Below, piece after piece: positions 54,843-63,768 of a stretch of 64,000 nucleotides of DNA. How positions within the stretch are numbered: the first letter of the stretch is position 1; each line of letters begins with the position of its first letter. The stretch is taken from NCBI GenBank assembly GCA_015057405.1, contig SVEK01000003.1, positions 50,791 through 114,790 on the forward strand. The letters run 5' to 3'. The position numbers and the translations under genes are program-made. The notes beneath the pieces are model-generated. The model ran no database searches and was not told where the DNA came from. It saw only the letters and a list, made by a program, of their open reading frames with translations. The stretch is from Lachnospiraceae bacterium (GTDB taxonomy: Bacteria > Bacillota > Clostridia > Lachnospirales > Lachnospiraceae).

Positions 54843-56237
54843 TTAATCCTTCTGTCTGATAAAATGTTCTATATTTGCGCCCTTTAACAGAATCAGAATT
54901 AGTAACGTTCCAAATATAAATACTAATCCTACACATGTATTAGCAAATGATACTATTACTTCCTTTCGACACAAACCAACGTTATTTTCAAAAAACACAT
55001 ATCTGGCCACCAATACAGATGGAATCAACACACATATAACTTCCATCAAATATGACGCTATTATCATCCACATGGAACATCCATTCATTAAATATATTGA
55101 ATATGTTCTTTTGTTCTGTCGAATTTTTTCATAAAGGGTTATGCCAAGGCAATACAAAGTAAAACATACGAGAATTATTGTAAAAATAAGCATAATTTTG
55201 ACGCTTTGAGTTGATTCCTTTCTTAACAAATCAACTCCCATTGAAACACCTTCAAGATGGACAGAAGGAATTCCATGCTTTTCACCAATTTCTCTAAGAG
55301 AATCAACCTGTTTGTTAAGAAATTCCTCCTTGACAATTATCGTTCCATTCTGAAGCGACACGAAATCAAGATTAGCATATTTTCTTATTGCTTTTTGATT
55401 ACTTTCCTCCGTGTTTCCCCGAATAATATCCTCATTAATCCTTATACCCAAAGGGAAGATAATGTGGGAATCTAATATGCAGCTTGAAAAATATGACACT
55501 CCACTATATCCAAGTTTTGGTGTAGATGCTCCTTTTTCAAGAATTCCAATAACCCGGCATCTGTAAACATTATCCCAATATAAAATATCAAGTTCACTTC
55601 CTATTTCCACCAACCCTTTATAATCGTTCCCTAAAATAATCGGAACTGAATCACCAGCGTCTTTTATCGTCATGTTATTTTCATTAAATCCCTCACCAAC
55701 TTCAACCGTGAGATTGCAGAGATTATATGCGTTAAGGTCAAACTGATCTGATTGGAGACAAACAGTACTACATATTTCAGCATTATTATCTTCTCCAAAC
55801 ATAGCTGTTATCGGTTCATCTCCCCATTCATCATCACAAAATCTCTTATATACATCCTTCCCAAGCAATAAATCCGCATCATCTCGCCTAATATAGACAG
55901 GTTGTTCAATAAGACTCGACATTATTTTACAATCAGGAATTGAATGTATGTCTTGATAATAATTGATAATATTTATACATCCTTCGTCTGACGCTAATGC
56001 CTCATTCATTACATCCATATCACCTGACATATAATAATCCAGATTACACCACAGTTCACTATCTGATAACATAGAATCCATCCTGGCGTATCTGTCACCT
56101 ATATCAAGATAATATGAACTCATTATTACTGTCATTATTAAACTCAAAGAAAACATAACCGCCAACAGTATATTGCGTGTAATTCCTTTTTTGAAGCTGC
56201 GAAAAAATTCTTCAAGCACAAATATTAAACCTTTCAT
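54843..56237 (-). CDS. FtsX/MacB-type permease (large)
   Basis: A 464-residue permease from ATG 56237; the ORF-track start is a TTG. An N-terminal helix (NILLAVMFSLSLIMTVIMSS) is followed by a 270-residue extracytoplasmic domain and three C-terminal helices (MLIFTIILVCFTLYCLGI). It parallels 61842 throughout: EEFFRSFKKGI vs DEFFRSFQKGI, and SSYYLDIGDR vs SSYYLDLGER. It is encoded 49 nt after the secreted peptide gene, like the permease linked to lactococcin-972-like bacteriocins. Confidence 0.8.
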   Translation of the reverse strand: MKGLIFVLEEFFRSFKKGITRNILLAVMFSLSLIMTVIMSSYYLDIGDRYARMDSMLSDSELWCNLDYYMSGDMDVMNEALASDEGCINIINYYQDIHSIPDCKIMSSLIEQPVYIRRDDADLLLGKDVYKRFCDDEWGDEPITAMFGEDNNAEICSTVCLQSDQFDLNAYNLCNLTVEVGEGFNENNMTIKDAGDSVPIILGNDYKGLVEIGSELDILYWDNVYRCRVIGILEKGASTPKLGYSGVSYFSSCILDSHIIFPLGIRINEDIIRGNTEESNQKAIRKYANLDFVSLQNGTIIVKEEFLNKQVDSLREIGEKHGIPSVHLEGVSMGVDLLRKESTQSVKIMLIFTIILVCFTLYCLGITLYEKIRQNKRTYSIYLMNGCSMWMIIASYLMEVICVLIPSVLVARYVFFENNVGLCRKEVIVSFANTCVGLVFIFGTLLILILLKGANIEHFIRQKD

Positions 56238-56286
56238 TATTTTCCCTACTTTCAATATTCGTAATCTGAAATATTTGTACTATATA

Positions 56287-56673
56287 CTAGTTTTGGAACC
56301 AGCGATTTGTTCCCGAAGTATCATTAGGACTTGCTACATTATAACTGTGCCATGCAACTGTATTCCTGGATGCACCTGAATTAGATATTGCTTTTCCTAA
56401 TCCGGTCTTTACAACATAGTAACCATTCTCTATCATACTTGCACCGGCATTAACTGACGCCGGAACACCATTACTAGCAATACAACCAGATACAACAGTA
56501 TGACTATAACTGTAGGTAGCATCTCTTTTTATCTTTGAACCATCAACAGATAATACGCAATTACTATACCTAACTGTCTTTGCTTCTGCTGTTGTAATAA
56601 CTGTGCATATTGCCATTGCGCTCAATGTAGTTATTGCTATAGTCTTTTTAATATTGTTAATTACTTTTCTCAT
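56287..56673 (-). CDS. Secreted peptide, possible bacteriocin precursor
   Basis: A 128-residue preprotein (AAGGAAGGT site) with a Sec signal peptide (INNIKKTIAITTLSAMAICT, cleavage near AEA-KT). The mature part is 97 residues, with two Cys (YSNC, VSGC), many Ser/Gly/Asn and an aromatic end (GTNRWFQN). The segment ATYSYSHTVVSG followed by NAGASMIENGYYVVKTGLGK is reminiscent of lactococcin-972-family bacteriocins (aromatic, SH-x-TVV, G-containing), whose genes also sit before an FtsX-type permease and ATPase. The resemblance is loose and could be chance. It lies downstream of an AgrA-box-like promoter. Confidence 0.6.
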   Translation of the reverse strand: MRKVINNIKKTIAITTLSAMAICTVITTAEAKTVRYSNCVLSVDGSKIKRDATYSYSHTVVSGCIASNGVPASVNAGASMIENGYYVVKTGLGKAISNSGASRNTVAWHSYNVASPNDTSGTNRWFQN

Positions 56674-56803
56674 AATAATAATCTACCTTCCTTTTTACTT
56701 TCTATTACTTTACTAAAAATAATTTCAAGATATTATGTACTTAAAAAATACAATATCTTATATTCATCTTAACCTAAAAGCCATATATTCAACGTGATGT
56801 TTC

Positions 56804-56844
56804 GCGTTCTTTTCAGGTGCTTCAACACCGTATGAAAAGAACGC
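56804..56844. repeat. 12-bp inverted repeat with inner hairpin
   Basis: GCGTTCTTTTCA pairs with TGAAAAGAACGC, with GGTG/CACC inside. The T-run (TTTTTAA) follows it only on the plus strand. It lies in the long leader between agrB and the secreted peptide gene (a 407-bp gap). Confidence 0.65.
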
Positions 56845-56972
56845 TTTTTAAATTCTGCTCTCTGCATATTTTTCATGGTTTCTATACATTCTCTCACCAC
56901 CTTCACATTATACAGTAGCAGTTTTTATAGACCCTCTCCAAAGTCTGTATCATTTCATACATTTTCTCTATT

Positions 56973-57032
56973 ATTATAATAGTTCCCTTTTTTCAAAATA
57001 GATTAAAATGTAATCAAATGCCCTTTAACTGT
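56973..57032 (-). promoter_or_regulatory. AgrA/LytTR-like double box and promoter
   Basis: On the minus strand ACAGTTAAAG (from 57032) and ACATTTTAAT (from 57011) are spaced 21 bp apart, as in AgrA sites. A weak -35 position (CTATTT) follows the second box directly, with TATAAT (56978-56973) 17 bp further. That arrangement fits an activator-dependent promoter for the peptide operon. Confidence 0.5.
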
Positions 57033-57080
57033 AACGAACGACATCTTTTGTTCTTTATTAAGCCACCAATACACAGTAAT

Positions 57081-57671
57081 TCAACATCGAATATGACAAC
57101 GCTTATTCTTTTCACTTTTTGCTTCAAGTATCAATGAAATGCATTCTGTCAAATGTGCCAGCATTATACACTTTGATATTGTCGTACATTTTAACACCAA
57201 TAAAATTACTCCTATACAGAATTCTATTCCCCAAACTACTTTAACCTTTTTCCTATATATTACCTTTTCTATTTGGTCTAAGTCCTTGTTTTCACATCCC
57301 ATCGGTGCCAATAATAAAATAATCAAACCCGAAATAATACTTACTATTAAACAAACAACACTACTTAGTTTAACAAATTTTATTATCGCAAGATTTAATG
57401 ATAGAATTAAAACCGTACCAATAAAACACTTTATAGGTGTAGTTGCATGATATCCACCTGCATAGATTCTAAGAATTACAAAAGATAGTGTGAGAATAAT
57501 TCCTTCAATAACTTCCCCAAAAACTAATCCAACAAATAAGATGGTTATAATGTTTACCAAATACGTTAATAACTGATTCAATCCAAATACATATATTTCC
57601 TCATCATCTTCTTTAAACATATTTTTTTCTGAATAACTGTGCATTATTTTTTTTGCAAGCACGTGGAACAT
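57081..57671 (-). CDS. agrB: AgrB-type autoinducer processing peptidase
   Basis: A 196-residue integral-membrane protein that cleaves and cyclises the AgrD precursor and moves the peptide out. The catalytic histidine is in YAGGYHATT and the cysteine in KCFIG, with about five membrane helices. The start codon overlaps the agrD stop (TAATG). It lies downstream of agrA, agrC and agrD in transcription order, completing the quorum-sensing set. Confidence 0.9.
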   Translation of the reverse strand: MFHVLAKKIMHSYSEKNMFKEDDEEIYVFGLNQLLTYLVNIITILFVGLVFGEVIEGIILTLSFVILRIYAGGYHATTPIKCFIGTVLILSLNLAIIKFVKLSSVVCLIVSIISGLIILLLAPMGCENKDLDQIEKVIYRKKVKVVWGIEFCIGVILLVLKCTTISKCIMLAHLTECISLILEAKSEKNKRCHIRC

Positions 57672-57814
57672 TAGTTTTTCCTCAATTTCTTTACTTTTTC
57701 AGGCAACTGTGGCTGATAAAAAAAGAAACCACACACTGAATTAGCACTTTGTTTAGAAGTTAAATACGCAACTCTAATCACCGTTTTACTAATCTTATCT
57801 GTACCTTTTCTCAT
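57671..57814 (-). CDS. agrD: AgrD-type cyclic autoinducer precursor (absent from ORF track)
   Basis: A 47-residue ORF starting at ATG 57814, 6 nt after GAGGAGG, stopping in the overlap with agrB. It has a basic amphipathic start (MRKGTDKISKTVIRVAYLTS), a core SANSVCGFFFYQPQ and a charged tail LPEKVKKLRKN. Aligning YQPQLPEKV with DEPKVPTEL of Staphylococcus AgrD puts the thiolactone ring at C-G-F-F-F, so the signal would be about VCGFFF with a variable N-terminal tail. Position, size and tail are diagnostic of AgrD. The exact mature ends are inferred. Confidence 0.88.
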   Translation of the reverse strand: MRKGTDKISKTVIRVAYLTSKQSANSVCGFFFYQPQLPEKVKKLRKN

Positions 57815-57967
57815 TTTTTAAGTCCTCCTCTTTGTTTTTATTTAAATTACATATATAATCTACCACAAAATAACTTCAATAACGAAGTCTTGCCCGAATT
57901 TATATATGTTTATGCCTAAATTTACAGTTTTCGCTCCTCAATTAATACATTTTAACCCCGAAACGTA

Positions 57968-59245
57968 TTACACACATAAGATTACTTTAACCTTAAAATC
58001 ATTTTCTTCATATTCAATATTCGCAATTCCGGAATATTTTTCAATTGTTTCCTTAACGCTTGTTAACCCTATTCCGTGTAACAGTTCATCATTCTTTTTT
58101 GTTCTCAATTTACCATTTACAACATTTACATCGCCATCGAAGCTGTTTGATATATCAATGATGATGCAGCCTTTTTCATATTCAATATCTAAGTTAATGT
58201 ATCTGTTTTTGCTACATTTTTCCGCTGCCTCTATTGCATTGTCCAGCAAATTTCCCATAACAACTATAATATCATCATCCTCTATTTCTACATCCTGGGG
58301 AATAGTAATGGAAGAAGTAACTTTTATTTCATACTTATTTGCTTGTGTTAATTTGTAATTAACTATACTGTCTATTGCCACATTTCCGGTTTTGCTGTAC
58401 ATTTTCGTATCTTCCATCTTTTCCGAAAGCAATGAAATATAGTCTATTGCTTTTTTATAGTTTTCTGTTGCCAAAAGCTCATTTATTACTGTTAACCGAT
58501 TCCTGATATCGTGTCTGAATTTTCTCGTTTCCTCATAATTATGCTGCAATAATACTGACTGCTCATGATAATACTCTCTTTCTGCCATAAGTATTCCAGC
58601 CTGAGTTTTCTCCTTGAAAAAGGCAGCTAAGGAGTCGTACAAATATATCATTACTAAGTTAATTACAACTGTTAATATCAACGACACAATAGCAATATTA
58701 TCTTCTATTTCACTTTGCTGAAATACTAATATCTCCATAACTATGGTTATTACAGGAACTACCAATATTGCCACGGCAAAAGCTTTGGGAATAGGAATAC
58801 TTTTATTTAAGTTTTTAAATCTGCTTAATAACACAGTAATAAACCATAATATCAGTTCTGATAATACGACTGCAAAAGACTGTCCGCTACTTGTTTTTTG
58901 GTTAATGTTGAAATTACTTATTCCTATCACCAAAGCAACAATAGCTTCCGAAACGAAACAACACATGTATATCAATATAGTGGTAATTATTTTTTTAGAA
59001 TATTTTGACTGATATCCAAGAGTTATTATAAATATTGATAATATGTATGACATTAGATTAACCAAAGGATAAGATGCATATATAGCAACTACACCTGAAA
59101 CTGCTAATTTTATACTATATGCAACTAATAAAAAGATTTTATCATAACTATACCCTACAAAAAAAATCGTCATGAATTTAAAAATAACGTAAAGGTCAAT
59201 AATGTATGTGCTGATTATCAGAATATTTTCTAATATGCTTTCCAT
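57968..59245 (-). CDS. agrC: AgrC-type sensor histidine kinase
   Basis: A 425-residue kinase with an N-terminal half of about six membrane helices for peptide binding. The C-terminal half has the phospho-acceptor KFRHDIRNRLT, N-box VMGNLLDNAIEAAE and G-box HGIGLTSVKETIE of the HPK10/AgrC class. Its start overlaps the agrA stop (TAATG), with AAGGAG upstream. It should sense the agrD product and phosphorylate AgrA. Confidence 0.9.
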   Translation of the reverse strand: MESILENILIISTYIIDLYVIFKFMTIFFVGYSYDKIFLLVAYSIKLAVSGVVAIYASYPLVNLMSYILSIFIITLGYQSKYSKKIITTILIYMCCFVSEAIVALVIGISNFNINQKTSSGQSFAVVLSELILWFITVLLSRFKNLNKSIPIPKAFAVAILVVPVITIVMEILVFQQSEIEDNIAIVSLILTVVINLVMIYLYDSLAAFFKEKTQAGILMAEREYYHEQSVLLQHNYEETRKFRHDIRNRLTVINELLATENYKKAIDYISLLSEKMEDTKMYSKTGNVAIDSIVNYKLTQANKYEIKVTSSITIPQDVEIEDDDIIVVMGNLLDNAIEAAEKCSKNRYINLDIEYEKGCIIIDISNSFDGDVNVVNGKLRTKKNDELLHGIGLTSVKETIEKYSGIANIEYEENDFKVKVILCV

Positions 59246-59964
59246 TAATCTTTCTCCTTTAAAACTTCCATATGCATCTCACGTATTGCCTTTCTTCTTG
59301 ACTGACTGATTGGTAATACAACATCGTTAATCATTGTAATTTCTTCGTAGGCAATCTTTTTTATATAACTATAGTTCACAATAATTGACTTATGGATAAA
59401 CCAAAATCTTTTTCCCTTAACTTTTGAATATACATTATCCATAGAGTCATAAAATTGATTACTGCCATCCTTCGTTACCATTGTAACCTTTTTATTTTTA
59501 CATTCAAAATACATAATATCCGAAAGATAGGTTTTATAATATTCATATCCCTTTTTGTATGTAAATGTTTCCTTTTCTATTTTTGCCAATACCATGTATT
59601 TGTTCATTACTTTCTTTATTTTATCTTTGCACAATGGCTTCACAAGAAAATTAATAGGTCGGGAATCAAACAACTCCATAGCATATCCTTCTTTTGCTGA
59701 GATATATGCTATCTGAATTGTTTCATTTTTTATAAGTTCTCGTATGTACTTACCAACATCCACACCATTTTTCTTAGGCAGCTCAATATCCAAAAATATC
59801 AATTCATACACAGTTCTGCTAAGTTCATTACACAACGCTTCTCCGTCATTATAAATGCCTATTTCACACTCAAATTCCATTTCCTTCGAAAGTTCCAATA
59901 ACATACTTTCAACCTGTGTACATATAACATTCTCATCATCACATATTGCTATTTTAATATCCAT
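59245..59964 (-). CDS. agrA: AgrA-type response regulator (LytTR)
   Basis: A 239-residue regulator from ATG 59964 (AGGTGG upstream; a GTG at 59973 is less likely). The receiver domain has IAICDDENVI and the phosphorylated Asp in IFLDIELPKKNG. The C-terminal LytTR domain (YIKKIAYEEITMINDVVLPI, SQSRRKAI) binds repeats like ACAGTTAAG. It heads the agrACDB operon and probably controls the peptide and ABC genes on either side. Confidence 0.9.
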   Translation of the reverse strand: MDIKIAICDDENVICTQVESMLLELSKEMEFECEIGIYNDGEALCNELSRTVYELIFLDIELPKKNGVDVGKYIRELIKNETIQIAYISAKEGYAMELFDSRPINFLVKPLCKDKIKKVMNKYMVLAKIEKETFTYKKGYEYYKTYLSDIMYFECKNKKVTMVTKDGSNQFYDSMDNVYSKVKGKRFWFIHKSIIVNYSYIKKIAYEEITMINDVVLPISQSRRKAIREMHMEVLKEKD

Positions 59965-60080
59965 ATTTACCACCTGTATGATTTTCTTCTATTTTATCAC
60001 ATCCTTAACAGTAATAAAACATCTTCTTATTTTCTAGAAAAAAATAGCCGTCTTTTCCACTCCAATGCCTAACTTGTTCT

Positions 60081-61127
60081 TTATACCTTCTTAGGAAATA
60101 AAACAAAGTTTACCGTATACAACGTCCCAAGTATGACTAACCCCAATCCCGCTGACATTATAAATGCCAGTAAAATGTCAGTTAAAAATATTGTTATATC
60201 ACTAATGCATGCACCTATTATCAGGGCTATGATGACACTTGTCAGATAAGCACACAAAGTTACCGGGTAGTATTTTTTGAAGATTTCCAGTGCCATTAGT
60301 CCTTTGTTATAACCACACAGGTTAAGGGCCGCAAAAAACTTACCACGAAATTCCAGCCACATTTTTGTTACCAGTACCGTACACAGTGAAAAACATACTA
60401 CAATCATTACATATAACAGGTTCATTATGGCTCCGCCGGCAATAATGTCATTAAGAAATCCCTCACTACTGTAACCTGGAACAATAACTACACTGTCTGA
60501 TTTTCCCGAAAGTTCTCTTTCCAAATCCGTTCCAACAAGTATGATGTCTTTCTTTGATTTTGCATCAAGATAATACTGTCCCGCAATCCCGTTTATACCA
60601 AGTGCAGAATTAAAGTCAATTAATATCATATTGTTAACTCTGCTCTCTCTCTCCAGTCCCATTACGCCTATTACTTCAAACTTTGTGTCTCCATATGAAA
60701 AATAGGCTTTTTCATCTTCGTACTGAATCTTGTCCTGATGATCGGCTCCAATCACCGCTGTAGGGTTAGATGTAAGAGAGGTGTCCGCGGTAAAATAATC
60801 CCCCCATATCATAGGCGGAGTCTGCACTTCTCCGTTAATGTATACGCCCCTTATTACAAATTCCTCTTCTTCCATGGGAAGAAATATTCCATAATCTTCC
60901 CAGTCGGCTGACAGGTCAGGAATAACCATGTCCCACAAATCATCATCCCCTTCAAATACCGTGAAGGAGGTTTCGTTCCCTGTATACATGCCATTACGGC
61001 TCATTTCATTGTAGCGCTGGGTCCTTACCGAAGATGCAATTATTATAAAACATAGGGAAACTGCAACAAAACTGGCAAATAACATACCGTTTCCCTTTGA
61101 TATTTTTCTCATTATATTGTCAATCAC
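60081..61127 (-). CDS. FtsX/MacB-type permease
   Basis: About 348 residues starting at GTG 61127 (GGAGG 6 nt upstream), whose GTGA overlaps the ATPase stop; the track's ATG lies inside the ATPase gene. One N-terminal helix (GMLFASFVAVSLCFIIIASS), an extracytoplasmic domain of about 180 residues (DDDLWDMVIPDLSADWEDYG), then three helices (LYVMIVVCFSLCTVLVTKMW). Its shorter paralogue is at 53611. It is the last gene of the right cassette, 117 nt before agrA. Confidence 0.82.
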   Translation of the reverse strand: MIDNIMRKISKGNGMLFASFVAVSLCFIIIASSVRTQRYNEMSRNGMYTGNETSFTVFEGDDDLWDMVIPDLSADWEDYGIFLPMEEEEFVIRGVYINGEVQTPPMIWGDYFTADTSLTSNPTAVIGADHQDKIQYEDEKAYFSYGDTKFEVIGVMGLERESRVNNMILIDFNSALGINGIAGQYYLDAKSKKDIILVGTDLERELSGKSDSVVIVPGYSSEGFLNDIIAGGAIMNLLYVMIVVCFSLCTVLVTKMWLEFRGKFFAALNLCGYNKGLMALEIFKKYYPVTLCAYLTSVIIALIIGACISDITIFLTDILLAFIMSAGLGLVILGTLYTVNFVLFPKKV

Positions 61128-61822
61128 CTGGAACCTCCATCTAATACACCATCGTCTGCAACTTTTCCATCCCTTAATCTGATTACCCTGTCGCATTTTG
61201 CGGCAACATTGGCATCGTGGGTAACAATAATTATCGTTTTTCCCTGATTATTAAGTTTTCTGAATATGTCCATAACAACTTCCCCGGTTGCCTCATCAAG
61301 AGCTCCGGTAGGTTCATCCGCAAGAATCAAATCAGGTTCCTTAACTATTGCCCTTGCTATTGCAACTCTCTGCTGCTGTCCGCCAGACAATTCGGTAGGA
61401 TATGCTTTTCTTTTTTCTGATAACTCCAGTTCCTCCAATGCTTTTAGCACTTTTTCCTTTCTCTCTTTTGACGAATAACCAAGATATTTAAGGGGAATCT
61501 CCACATTTTTATGTATGGTCATGTCATCAATCAGGGCAAAATACTGAACTACAAATCCTATTTCCTTTCGTCTGAAACGAGTAAGTTCCTTCTGTTTTGT
61601 GGTTACTACTTTTTTTCCTTTGTAATAATACTCTCCCGAATCCATGGTAATTAATCCGCCAAGTGTATTAAGAAGTGTAGACTTTCCACACCCGCTTTTT
61701 CCCATTATGGCAACCATTTCTCCTTTTTTAATGGATAAGCTGACACCCTGCAGTGCACTCACTGCCGCGCCACTCTTTCCATATGTTTTTTTTACGTCAA
61801 CAAGTTCTATTATATTATCCAT
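61124..61822 (-). CDS. LolD/MacB-type ABC ATPase
   Basis: A 232-residue ATPase: [51 protein letters not shown]. It drives the two flanking FtsX-like permeases of the right cassette. It is the twin of 54152 ([20 protein letters not shown] vs [20 protein letters not shown]). Resistance-type BceAB and lactococcin-972-type pumps use this ATPase class. Confidence 0.9.
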   Translation of the reverse strand: MDNIIELVDVKKTYGKSGAAVSALQGVSLSIKKGEMVAIMGKSGCGKSTLLNTLGGLITMDSGEYYYKGKKVVTTKQKELTRFRRKEIGFVVQYFALIDDMTIHKNVEIPLKYLGYSSKERKEKVLKALEELELSEKRKAYPTELSGGQQQRVAIARAIVKEPDLILADEPTGALDEATGEVVMDIFRKLNNQGKTIIIVTHDANVAAKCDRVIRLRDGKVADDGVLDGGSR

Positions 61823-61841
61823 AACCTTCTACCTCTTTTAC

Positions 61842-63203
61842 CTACTCACCATTTTTTATAAGTTTTTCCGTATCAACACCCCTCATAATACATACTAGGA
61901 ACGCCACTCCCAGTAAATATGCGGCAAGAACCACCATATAAACAGCATTAATTATGACATCAGCATTGAAATAAACAGAAGACATTTCCTGTCCGAATAT
62001 ACACTTTCCAAGAATCAGCGACGGGATTATTATTGCTGCAATCTCCATCATAAAAGGAATGGTTATCATCGATGTACTGCACCCGTTCATAAGATATATT
62101 CCATAGATTTCCTGATTATTTTTTATTTTATTATGAATAATCAGGAACAGGGAAAATAATGTAAAACACACAAGACATATGCTTATAATCAGCATAATCC
62201 TAATATTTCCCACTGCCTCCTTACGAAACAACCTCTGACCCATTGATGACCCTGTAGATGACATTGGGGGAAGATTATATTTGTCTCCTATCTGCGAAAA
62301 CAATTCAGCAATTTCCCTGAATTCAGTGTTATAATGAAACATCATCTGACAGGTCTCAAGTGAATGATAATTAACATATGCATACCTTGCCAGTACATTA
62401 TTATCCGTTGTTTCAAAATTCAGATTAATTCCGCAAGGGAAAATAATATGAGAGTCTAATGACATAAGTCCCTGCCCTGATGAACCAAAGTTGTATACTT
62501 TACTTCCCTGTTCAAGTATTCCCACAACCTTACAGTTAAACAGATAATCGGTTCCGTCTATGGCAATCCTCAGTTTAGTGCCAACGTCCATAAACTCACT
62601 GTAACTGCTCCCAAGAACTACTGGCAGCTCATCTGAGGGACTGTTTAATGTTGTATTATCACGGGTAATTCCTTCCCCTTTGACAGTTTTAAATCCAAAG
62701 TATTCATACGCATCTGTATCACAATGAATAGCCTTAAATTGTCTGTATTCCTCATCAACTCCGTCAATTTTAGCACCAAAACTTCCTCCGGGGAAATCCT
62801 GTGGCTCAAACATTCTTACTTTATCCTCCGGAATATATTTATCACATTCCTCCTCAATCAGCAGAATTTGTTGGATTGTATTAATGGACATAACCGGATG
62901 GGACGGAATACTGTAGACTTCTTTGTAATAATCCATAACTTTCTGACTGTCTTTTGCAGTTTCAAAACTTTTCTCAACCTCAATCCAGTCCTGACCCTCA
63001 AAACGAATGTTATACCATGTACCGTCTTCGTCGTAATTACTTACACTGTCTGAAGTACGTTCCCCCAAATCAAGATAATAAGAAGACATAAGCACGGTCA
63101 TTGTAATGCATATGGAAAACATTATCATTAACAGGATATTATTTATTATTCCTTTTTGAAAACTCCTGAAAAATTCATCAAATATAAAATGTATCTTTCC
63201 CAT
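61842..63203 (-). CDS. FtsX/MacB-type permease (large)
   Basis: A 453-residue permease. The start is ATG 63203 after AAAGGAG; the 42 extra residues of the track ORF overlap the lipoprotein gene and are rejected. One N-terminal helix (NILLMIMFSICITMTVLMSS), a long extracytoplasmic domain (FEGQDWIEVEKSFETAKD onward), then three helices (MLIISICLVCFTLFSLFLI). It is homologous along its length to 54843. Confidence 0.85.
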   Translation of the reverse strand: MGKIHFIFDEFFRSFQKGIINNILLMIMFSICITMTVLMSSYYLDLGERTSDSVSNYDEDGTWYNIRFEGQDWIEVEKSFETAKDSQKVMDYYKEVYSIPSHPVMSINTIQQILLIEEECDKYIPEDKVRMFEPQDFPGGSFGAKIDGVDEEYRQFKAIHCDTDAYEYFGFKTVKGEGITRDNTTLNSPSDELPVVLGSSYSEFMDVGTKLRIAIDGTDYLFNCKVVGILEQGSKVYNFGSSGQGLMSLDSHIIFPCGINLNFETTDNNVLARYAYVNYHSLETCQMMFHYNTEFREIAELFSQIGDKYNLPPMSSTGSSMGQRLFRKEAVGNIRIMLIISICLVCFTLFSLFLIIHNKIKNNQEIYGIYLMNGCSTSMITIPFMMEIAAIIIPSLILGKCIFGQEMSSVYFNADVIINAVYMVVLAAYLLGVAFLVCIMRGVDTEKLIKNGE

Positions 63204-63222
63204 AATAAACTCCTTTGAAGCC

Positions 63223-63768
63223 TTACTCTTCAAGCCCGGTATCATCATCATGAACTCTACTTGAAGATATAATAGTATTAAACCAAATCTCATCTTCCTC
63301 TGTAATATCCATCTTTCCTTCACTTCCATATTTTACAGTTTCCAACACATCATAAGTGTCTTTATCATAAAATACAGCAAAAATAGAGTTCACTTTATAG
63401 TCACAGTAGTCATCACCCTCATCAAACTTTTCTTCCCAGTAATACTCCAAAATTTCCATAATTTCTTCATCACTGAGTTTTTCATACACAGTTATGCCCA
63501 GATGTACATCACATATTTCTTCCGAACTGCTGTAATCAGCGTAATCAGGATAAGTTCTGCCACAACTCCTTTCCTGCCATTTACCATCCTTATAACTATC
63601 TAAGTCCACATCTTCTTTTTCTTCAACCCACACATCTTCACCCGATTCCTCTACACTCTCACTTACATTTTCTTTTGGTGGTTCTGTATTAACCAGACTT
63701 TTCTTTCCACACCCTGTGGCTGCCACCATACACACCATACACAATGCTATACAGATTATTTTTTTCAT
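63223..63768 (-). CDS. Lipoprotein heading the right ABC cassette
   Basis: A 181-residue lipoprotein with signal peptide and lipobox CMVAATGC (Cys20), a strong AGGAGGAATT site, then an acidic linker (EESGEDVWVEEKEDVDL) and a small domain homologous to the 53073 lipoprotein. It is the first gene of the leftward cassette lipoprotein-permease-ATPase-permease that precedes agrA. The first 18 residues and the leader also occur at the left end of the island. Immunity or substrate capture is possible; unproven. Confidence 0.72.
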   Translation of the reverse strand: MKKIICIALCMVCMVAATGCGKKSLVNTEPPKENVSESVEESGEDVWVEEKEDVDLDSYKDGKWQERSCGRTYPDYADYSSSEEICDVHLGITVYEKLSDEEIMEILEYYWEEKFDEGDDYCDYKVNSIFAVFYDKDTYDVLETVKYGSEGKMDITEEDEIWFNTIISSSRVHDDDTGLEE

